From the NCBI GenBank assembly GCA_934747805.1, contig CAKVHC010000015.1, positions 1 through 10,548 of the forward strand: 10,548 bases of DNA. The letters run 5' to 3'. The notes under the pieces were generated by a model. It made no database searches. It worked only from the letters and a program-made list of their open reading frames with translations, and had not been told where the DNA came from. Positions 7,155 through 10,548 of this stretch are shown here, in pieces (the first letter of the stretch is position 1; the number at the start of each line of letters is the position of its first letter). The DNA is from an uncultured Clostridia bacterium. Lineage in GTDB: Bacteria; Bacillota; Clostridia; Christensenellales; UBA1242. Both the position numbers and the translations under genes were made by a program.

Positions 7155-7180
7155 AAAAAAAAGAACTAAGCATTGTTCTT
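7155..7180 (-). terminator. Orphan terminator-like hairpin upstream of the glycosyltransferase
   Basis: AAGAAC (7161-7166) and GTTCTT (7175-7180) form a 6-bp stem. Read on the minus strand it is followed by eight T (from A7155-A7162); on the plus strand a T-rich stretch also follows. No gene ends here on either strand, so it may be a leftover, an insulator against antisense transcription from the synthetase side, or non-functional. Confidence 0.45.
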
Positions 7181-7222
7181 ATTTTATTTTTTCCACTTAA
7201 AGATATGTGACCTAGCAAATTT

Positions 7223-7242
7223 TTAATACATTGTTGTATTAA
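7223..7242. promoter_or_regulatory. Inverted repeat just upstream of the metG-leader promoter
   Basis: TTAATACA-TTGT-TGTATTAA is a perfect 8-bp inverted repeat with a 4-bp centre. It ends 3 bp before the -35 hexamer, centred about 48 bp upstream of the predicted transcription start, a position compatible with an activator or a repressor. No matching regulator is encoded in the window with certainty. Confidence 0.4.
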
Positions 7243-7245
7243 GTG

Positions 7246-7274
7246 TTGACATTTGAATTGCTTCTGCGTATACT
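7246..7274 (+). promoter_or_regulatory. Consensus promoter of the leader peptide-metG transcript
   Basis: TTGACA (7246-7251), a 17-bp spacer and TATACT (7269-7274) form a near-perfect sigma-A promoter. Start near 7281 gives a leader about 260 nt long before the metG ATG, with a 19-nt untranslated stretch before the leader peptide. Confidence 0.85.
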
Positions 7275-7299
7275 AAAAATACATTAAGGGAGAAATCTA

Positions 7300-7353
7300 A
7301 TGAATTTCACATCTGTTGCACAATTCAATATGATGATAACTATGTTAATTTAA
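7300..7353 (+). CDS. Methionine-rich 17-residue leader peptide
   Basis: MNFTSVAQFNMMITMLI, with Met at positions 1, 11, 12 and 15 (four of 17). A strong AAGGGAG (7286-7292) lies 7 nt before the ATG, and the consensus promoter is just upstream. The tandem Met codons at 7330-7335 and the one at 7342 lie on the 5' side of an RNA hairpin that precedes an intrinsic terminator and the methionyl-tRNA synthetase gene. This is the layout of ribosome-mediated attenuation: slow decoding of AUG when Met-tRNA is scarce would keep the ribosome on the hairpin's 5' arm. The peptide itself need have no function. The composition, ribosome binding site and location are seen; the regulatory role is inferred. Confidence 0.7.
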   Translation: MNFTSVAQFNMMITMLI

Positions 7354-7428
7354 TATAACATAGTGTTTTGTGCATACAAAATAAATTTAATAACATTTTG
7401 GTTTAAATTGAAAAAGAGCATCAAACAC
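7317..7428 (+). promoter_or_regulatory. Anti-antiterminator and antiterminator elements of the Met attenuator
   Basis: Two exclusive structures can be drawn. (a) TGCACAA (7317-7323) pairs with TTGTGCA (7368-7374), and inside it ACTATGTTA (7339-7347) with TAACATAGT (7356-7364); the 5' arms lie within the leader ORF. (b) GTGTTTTGTGC (7363-7373) pairs with GCATCAAACAC (7418-7428) through ten of eleven positions, one of them G-U. Structure (b) uses the 3' strand of (a) and the 5' arm and loop of the terminator, so it would act as antiterminator. A ribosome paused at the Met codons 7330-7335 covers the 5' arms of (a) and would favour (b). A small competing hairpin TTTTGT/ACAAAA (7366-7381) is also possible. 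Confidence 0.55.
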
Positions 7429-7446
7429 TGATGCTCTTTTTATATT
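7411..7446 (+). terminator. Intrinsic terminator in the metG leader (attenuator)
   Basis: A perfect 13-bp stem, AAAAAGAGCATCA (7411-7423) with TGATGCTCTTTTT (7429-7441), has a 5-nt loop and a U-rich tail. It lies about 100 bp before metG and after the promoter, so transcripts that form it stop at about 165 nt and never reach the synthetase gene. The 5' arm and loop can instead pair with 7363-7373. Confidence 0.9.
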
Positions 7447-7459
7447 TTTAGGAGTTGAT

Positions 7460-7531
7460 ATGATACTGCAACATAACAATAATAGACTAATGCGACTCGT
7501 TACATTTAAAAACAAACAATATTTAAAGTAA
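7460..7531 (+). CDS. Possible 23-residue small ORF coupled to metG
   Basis: It starts MILQHNNNRLMRL and ends at TAA 7529-7531, which lies in the synthetase ribosome binding site (AAGGAG, 7530-7535). GGAG (7451-7454) is 5 nt before its ATG. The peptide is basic and unlike any family I know. The position after the terminator and directly before metG suggests translational coupling or a second, translational, layer of control. It could also be a chance frame. Confidence 0.4.
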   Translation: MILQHNNNRLMRLVTFKNKQYLK

Positions 7532-7541
7532 GGAGATAATT

Positions 7542-9131
7542 ATGAACAATATTTTTATAGGATTATCATGGCCATATGCAAACGGTGAGTTACATATAGG
7601 TCATTTAGGGTCATCATTGCCAGCTGATATTTTGGCAAGATATTACAGACTAAGAGGAAACAATGTTTGCTTTGTAAGTGGAAGCGATTGTTTTGGAACG
7701 CCAATTTCTATTCAAGCACAAAAAGAAAATAGATCACCAAAAGAAATTACTGATGAATATCATGAAAAGTTTGTACAGGTGTTTAAAGATTTAAATTTTT
7801 CATTTGATAATTATTCAAAGACGACAGAAAAGAGTCATATTGAATTTGCAAGTAATTTTCATAGAGATTTATATGACACTGAATTTGTAGACAGAAGATA
7901 TGAAAGCAAGTTGTATTGCAATAGTTGCAAAAGATTTTTGCCAGATAGATACGTAGTCGGAATATGTCCAAAATGTGGGGCTAATACTAAAGGTGATGCC
8001 TGCGAGCAATGTGGGACTATTTTGGAACCAGAAGAGTTAAAAGAACCGCATTGTGGAATCTGTAACGATACGCCATTTTTCAAAGAAACACACCAATACT
8101 ATTTAAAATTATCTAGGCTTCAAGATAGACTGATTAAATATTTTAACGAAAAAAATAATAAGTGGTCGCAAAATGCAATTAACATAACTAAAAGATATTT
8201 TAATGACGGATTAATAGACAGAGCAATCTCTCGAGACCTTAATTGGGGAGTTGCGGTTCCAACAAATGAAAAAAACAAAGTTATATACAATTGGGCAGAA
8301 AATGTTTTAGGCTATTTATCTGCCTGTAAAGAATTTTGTAACAAAAATAATCAAAAATTTGAGGATTGGTTTAAAAACGACGATGCTAAACACATTTACA
8401 TTCATGCAAAGGATAATATCCAATTTCACTCAATTATATTTCCCGCTTTACTGATTGCAGATACAAACGAATACCATCTACCAGATGAAATTTTTGCATA
8501 TGAATTTGTAACAAATAACGGCCAAAAAATTTCTAAAAGTAAAGGAACTTGTTTAACAGCAAGAGAATTACTAAATAAATATGATGACGATTTTCTAAGA
8601 TTTTATTTTGCTAAAAATATAAGTGATAAAAAGGATCTAGATTTTAGAGAACTAGATTTAATAAATTGTGTCAATGGCGAACTAATAAATAACTGGGGAA
8701 ATTTCGTTAATAGGACGTTATCATTTATAAAATCAAAATTTGACGATAAAGTTAATAAGTATCGAGTATTTAACGAAATAAGAACAAGAATAGAGAGTGC
8801 ATTTTACAGGGTTGATGAGTTTATTGAAAATGGCAAGGTCTCAAACGCATTAAGAGAAATTCTAGAGTTGGTTGACTATTCCAACAAGTATTTTAATTCT
8901 ACTGAGCCTTGGAAAGTAATAAGGGAAGATAAATTTAAATGCGAAGAACTATGTTATCAGTATTTAATTCTCATAGCCAACATAAGCATATTGTTTTATC
9001 CGTTCATTCCAAAAGGAGCTAACAAGGTTGCAAACTGGATAGGAATAGTTATACAATCGTACGATTTCTACGAAGTGCAAAACACTGTTCTAAAAGAATT
9101 TAATAAATTATATGAGAGAATAGCCAATTAA
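7542..9131 (+). CDS. metG: Methionyl-tRNA synthetase, stand-alone two-zinc type (MetRS2-like)
   Basis: This class Ia enzyme charges tRNA-Met with methionine using ATP. The 529-residue protein has WPYANGELHIGH (10-21, HIGH motif), VSGSDCFGTP (45-54), four CxxC knuckles (C126/C129, C142/C145, C154/C157, C171/C174) indicating two zinc sites, SRDLNWGVAVP (230-240), KISKS (329-333, the KMSKS loop) and an anticodon-binding domain with NWGNFVNR and YFNSTEPW. The C-terminal Trbp111-like tRNA-binding domain of many MetRS (about 650 residues) is absent. The SWPYANG/GSDC form and double zinc differ from the usual B. subtilis-type enzyme and recall the second, inhibitor-resistant MetRS2 known in pneumococcus; that link is from memory. 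It is AT-rich and uses AGA for Arg almost throughout, suggesting transfer. Expression is likely controlled by the upstream Met leader. AAGGAG fixes the start. Confidence 0.92.
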   Translation: MNNIFIGLSWPYANGELHIGHLGSSLPADILARYYRLRGNNVCFVSGSDCFGTPISIQAQKENRSPKEITDEYHEKFVQVFKDLNFSFDNYSKTTEKSHIEFASNFHRDLYDTEFVDRRYESKLYCNSCKRFLPDRYVVGICPKCGANTKGDACEQCGTILEPEELKEPHCGICNDTPFFKETHQYYLKLSRLQDRLIKYFNEKNNKWSQNAINITKRYFNDGLIDRAISRDLNWGVAVPTNEKNKVIYNWAENVLGYLSACKEFCNKNNQKFEDWFKNDDAKHIYIHAKDNIQFHSIIFPALLIADTNEYHLPDEIFAYEFVTNNGQKISKSKGTCLTARELLNKYDDDFLRFYFAKNISDKKDLDFRELDLINCVNGELINNWGNFVNRTLSFIKSKFDDKVNKYRVFNEIRTRIESAFYRVDEFIENGKVSNALREILELVDYSNKYFNSTEPWKVIREDKFKCEELCYQYLILIANISILFYPFIPKGANKVANWIGIVIQSYDFYEVQNTVLKEFNKLYERIAN

Positions 9132-9156
9132 AAAGTAGAAAAGGTGTCCTTTCACC
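9130..9156 (-). terminator. Weak terminator-like hairpin between metG and the XRE gene
   Basis: On the minus strand GGTG-AAAGGA-CACC is followed by TTTTCTACTTTTT. The stem is only 4 bp, so termination of the XRE transcript here is tentative. On the plus strand the same hairpin follows the metG stop but lacks a T run. Confidence 0.3.
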
Positions 9157-9190
9157 AACATTTTCTGTCCGATACGCTTTTGCCCGTAGT

Positions 9191-9403
9191 CTAATCTGTA
9201 AAATCAAAAAGCTCGTTTGGAGTAGTGTCGAGCATTTTGCATAGCGAAACAATCAAATCGTAGTTTAGTTCAAACACACCGTTTTCAAAGCGTGAATATT
9301 GTTGTTGGGTCATATTCAATTGTTCGGCGACCTGCTTTTGCGTTAACCCTTTCAATTTTCTTGCTTGTTTAAGGTTTTCGCCCACACGTTTTGTTGTATT
9401 CAT
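9191..9403 (-). CDS. Small XRE/Cro-type HTH regulator
   Basis: A 70-residue protein that is essentially one HTH_3 domain: GENLKQARKLKGLTQKQVAEQLNMTQQQYSRFENG, followed by the DLIVSLCKMLDTTPNELFDF helix typical of the family. It binds DNA as a dimer and may repress its own promoter, where a 9-bp direct repeat overlaps the -35. The ATG at 9403 has no Shine-Dalgarno sequence before it and sits 8-9 nt after the -10 hexamer, so the mRNA may be leaderless. It is divergent from rplS. No toxin, phage or plasmid partner is seen beside it, and its targets cannot be read from the sequence. Confidence 0.85.
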   Translation of the reverse strand: MNTTKRVGENLKQARKLKGLTQKQVAEQLNMTQQQYSRFENGVFELNYDLIVSLCKMLDTTPNELFDFTD

Positions 9404-9411
9404 ATAATTAA

Positions 9412-9440
9412 AGAATATAACCGTGCGAAAGTTTTGTCAA
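9412..9440 (-). promoter_or_regulatory. Promoter of the XRE regulator gene
   Basis: On the minus strand TTGACA (9440-9435), a 17-bp spacer and TATTCT (9417-9412). The expected start near 9405 is within two bases of the ATG at 9403, giving a leaderless or almost leaderless message. Confidence 0.65.
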
Positions 9441-9460
9441 CTAAATTAAAATTTTGTCAA
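9432..9460. repeat. Direct repeat TTTTGTCAA x2, candidate XRE operator
   Basis: TTTTGTCAA occurs at 9432-9440 and 9452-9460, exactly 20 bp apart (about two helix turns). The first copy contains the -35 of the XRE promoter on the minus strand. The placement fits autoregulation by the XRE protein, possibly affecting rplS on the other side. Both copies contain a TTGACA on the minus strand, so one could instead be a second -35. Confidence 0.4.
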
Positions 9461-9478
9461 GAAATTACGCTTTTCCAC

Positions 9479-9507
9479 TTGCAAAATTTATATAAATGTG
9501 CTAATAT
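9479..9507 (+). promoter_or_regulatory. Promoter of rplS
   Basis: TTGCAA (9479-9484), a 17-bp spacer and TAATAT (9502-9507) predict a start near 9514 and a leader of about 59 nt, with GGAGG (9561-9565) before the ATG at 9573. TATAAA at 9491-9496 is an alternative -10 with a poor -35. Confidence 0.6.
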
Positions 9508-9548
9508 CTCAAACGAAATGGGCCGACACAACAACAGTGAGCACATTT
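9494..9548 (+). repeat. Inverted repeat spanning the rplS promoter and leader
   Basis: AAATGTGCT (9494-9502) and AGCACATTT (9540-9548) are perfectly complementary across a 37-nt loop. If transcription began upstream this could be a leader structure for L19 autoregulation. With the predicted start the first arm is not transcribed, in which case it may be a DNA feature or chance. Confidence 0.3.
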
Positions 9549-9572
9549 TAGTATATTTATGGAGGTTTAGGC

Positions 9573-9938
9573 ATGAGCAATATTATTGACGTAATTGAGC
9601 AAGAAAACCTAAAAACCAACCTTACTCCTTTTAATGTTGGCGATACCGTTAAAGTTTATGTTAAGGTTATCGAAGGAGATAAAGAGAGATTACAGGCGTA
9701 CGAAGGCGTTGTAATTGCCAAGAAGAATCATGGCATTAACGAAACATTCACCGTTCGTCGTGTATCTTATGGTATCGGTGTTGAAAGAACATTCCCATTG
9801 CACTCACCAAAGATTGCTAAGGTCGAAGTCACTCGTCCTGGTAAAGTTCGTCGTGCAAAATTGTACTATCAACGTAACCGTATGGGTAAAGCTGCTAAGA
9901 TTAAAGACGCATCAGTTAAGCCAACTGAGAGCAAATAA
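9573..9938 (+). CDS. rplS: 50S ribosomal protein L19
   Basis: L19 sits at the 30S-50S interface of the large subunit. The 121-residue product matches the family along its length: NVGDTVKVYVKVIEGDKERLQAYEGVVIAKKNHGINETFTVRR (in sense, about residues 21-63), then GIGVERTFPLHSPKIAKVEV and GKVRRAKLYYQR near the end, with a short basic tail. GGAGG (9561-9565) supports the start. It is monocistronic here, with its own promoter and terminator, about 5.4 kb downstream of trmD, the gene it normally follows. CGT arginine codons and strong codon bias resemble the ffh-rbgA operon, not the metG region. Confidence 0.97.
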   Translation: MSNIIDVIEQENLKTNLTPFNVGDTVKVYVKVIEGDKERLQAYEGVVIAKKNHGINETFTVRRVSYGIGVERTFPLHSPKIAKVEVTRPGKVRRAKLYYQRNRMGKAAKIKDASVKPTESK

Positions 9939-9991
9939 AGATAAAAAGAGGACTCGATTAGTCACTAACTTTTGAAACTAGTATAGTAATT

Positions 9992-10025
9992 AGAGAATTA
10001 GAAAACAATCTAGTTCTCTTTTTTT
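9992..10025 (+). terminator. Intrinsic terminator of rplS
   Basis: AGAGAATTAGA (9992-10002) pairs with TCTAGTTCTCT (10009-10019) over 11 bp with one G-U, has an AAACAA loop and ends in seven T. It lies 54 bp after the rplS stop. Confidence 0.9.
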
Positions 10026-10050
10026 GCCTACTTTATGCCGTGAAAGATAC

Positions 10051-10078
10051 TTGACAAGAGAAGGAATAAAAATATTAT
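10051..10078 (+). promoter_or_regulatory. Promoter without an obvious gene
   Basis: TTGACA (10051-10056), a 16-bp spacer and TATTAT (10073-10078); with an 18-bp spacer TTATAC is an alternative -10. Start is expected near 10085. The only downstream element on this strand is a strong terminator about 80 bp on. Confidence 0.5.
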
Positions 10079-10084
10079 ACAAAA

Positions 10085-10210
10085 AGACAGCGAAAGAAAA
10101 ACTTATTTTAGAAGTTCTCGTTAAGTACACCATAGAATAAATTAGCCATAACTTATAACAGCAAAAAGCGAAAGTGTATTATGTTTACTAACACTTTCGC
10201 TTTTTGTATT
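10085..10210 (+). ncRNA. Candidate small RNA of about 120 nt
   Basis: A promoter (10051-10078) and a strong terminator (10162-10206) enclose a stretch with no ORF having a ribosome binding site. GCGAAAG occurs twice, near 10091 and in the terminator stem. I recognise no known RNA family; it does not show a convincing 6S, SRP RNA or tmRNA layout. The terminator may instead serve only the minus-strand gene beyond it, which is the main reason for caution. Confidence 0.3.
10162..10206. terminator. Strong bidirectional terminator, 16-bp stem
   Basis: CAAAAAGCGAAAGTGT (10162-10177) pairs perfectly with ACACTTTCGCTTTTTG (10191-10206) across a 13-nt loop. Five T end the stem on either strand. It can terminate the candidate RNA on the plus strand and the unrecognised gene (stop at 10294) on the minus strand. 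Confidence 0.8.
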
Positions 10211-10293
10211 GTTTAATTTAGTTATAGACAAGCATATGCCTAACTGCCATATTAATAAAAAATACTCAAAATTCAATTTGAATGTTTTGTGAA

Positions 10294-10548
10294 TTATCTA
10301 CTTAAAGTATCTTCATTATTTTCTGACTTTTCCAATTTTACAGTAATGGCTTCATTAATTAATGATTGAAATTTTCTATCATTAGAAACAACAGAGCCTT
10401 TCATCGTTGTTAAAGCCAGTTCACTATTATTGTAACCACCAACTGATTGTTCTCTATCAATAATTATTATCGGAGCTTCTGCACCTAAGTTATAATATGT
10501 TCCTGCAAATTCCCAAAATTTATCAAGATTAGTTGCAATATCAACAAT
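10294..10548 (-). CDS. Unrecognised protein, C-terminal 84 residues
   Basis: A minus-strand frame is open from the right window edge to TAA at 10296-10294. It reads like a real protein: NLDKFWEFAGTYYNLGAE, then a hydrophobic strand APIIIIDREQSVGG, then GSVVSNDRKFQSLINEAI and a charged Asn/Glu-rich tail ending DTLSR. I do not recognise the family. Codon use is AT-rich with AGA, like the metG and glycosyltransferase genes and unlike rplS. A bidirectional terminator lies 88 bp beyond the stop. The start and most of the gene are probably outside the window. Confidence 0.65.
   Translation of the reverse strand: MVDIATNLDKFWEFAGTYYNLGAEAPIIIIDREQSVGGYNNSELALTTMKGSVVSNDRKFQSLINEAITVKLEKSENNEDTLSR

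Noticed and set aside
7281..7541. T-box riboswitch before the methionyl-tRNA synthetase
   Set aside because: I see no T-box antiterminator sequence (AGGGTGGNACCGCG-like) or specifier-stem layout; the leader instead has a translated Met-rich ORF and a simple terminator.
9365..9589. 74-residue plus-strand ORF across the XRE start and rplS promoter
   Set aside because: No ribosome binding site or family resemblance; it overlaps promoters and the XRE gene on the other strand.
10085..10210. 6S RNA, SRP RNA or tmRNA
   Set aside because: Length and layout do not fit: no long bulged rod, no SRP GGAA/GCA domain hairpin and no tRNA-like ends.
1..10548. CRISPR arrays, tRNA/rRNA genes, transposases or IS ends
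   Set aside because: No regularly spaced repeats, no cloverleaf or rRNA sequence, and no transposase-like protein was seen in the window.

Overview
The window looks like a chromosomal segment of a low-GC Gram-positive bacterium, most likely an uncultured Clostridia-type (Bacillota) lineage. The basis is the gene order ftsY - ylxM - ffh - rpsP - KH protein - rimM - trmD - rbgA, strong AGGAG-type ribosome binding sites, sigma-A-like promoters (TTGACA-17-TATAAT type) and short U-tailed terminators. I cannot name a genus from the sequence.

Region 1 (1-5079) is a compact plus-strand housekeeping block. It begins inside ftsY (SRP receptor). A near-consensus promoter 8 bp after ftsY then drives ylxM and ffh (SRP targeting), rpsP, the KH RNA-binding protein, rimM, trmD and rbgA (ribosome assembly and tRNA m1G37 methylation). 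Many junctions overlap by 1 or 4 bases. The operon ends at a perfect 8-bp hairpin that includes the rbgA stop codon. The usual rplS between trmD and rbgA is absent here and lies about 5.4 kb downstream; rnhB is not present beside rbgA or yraN.

Region 2 (5080-5700) holds yraN behind an extended -10 promoter whose predicted start site falls on the ATG, so the mRNA may be leaderless. A 27-codon possible ORF and a bidirectional terminator follow.

Region 3 (5711-9190) looks like accessory DNA, AT-richer and rich in AGA arginine codons. It carries a minus-strand GT87/DUF2029-type membrane glycosyltransferase and a plus-strand stand-alone methionyl-tRNA synthetase. The roughly 500 bp between them is the most interesting part. 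A consensus promoter with an inverted repeat just upstream drives a 17-codon leader peptide with four Met codons (MNFTSVAQFNMMITMLI). Mutually exclusive hairpins and a 13-bp intrinsic terminator follow, then a second 23-codon ORF whose stop lies in the synthetase ribosome binding site. This has the layout of a ribosome-mediated methionine attenuator controlling a MetRS gene, in place of the T-box usually expected in this kind of organism.

Region 4 (9191-10026) has a small XRE-type regulator, probably also leaderless, divergent from the relocated rplS, which has its own promoter and terminator. Region 5 (10027-10548) holds a promoter and terminator about 120 nt apart with no convincing ORF (possible small RNA), then the 3' part of an unrecognised minus-strand gene running off the window.
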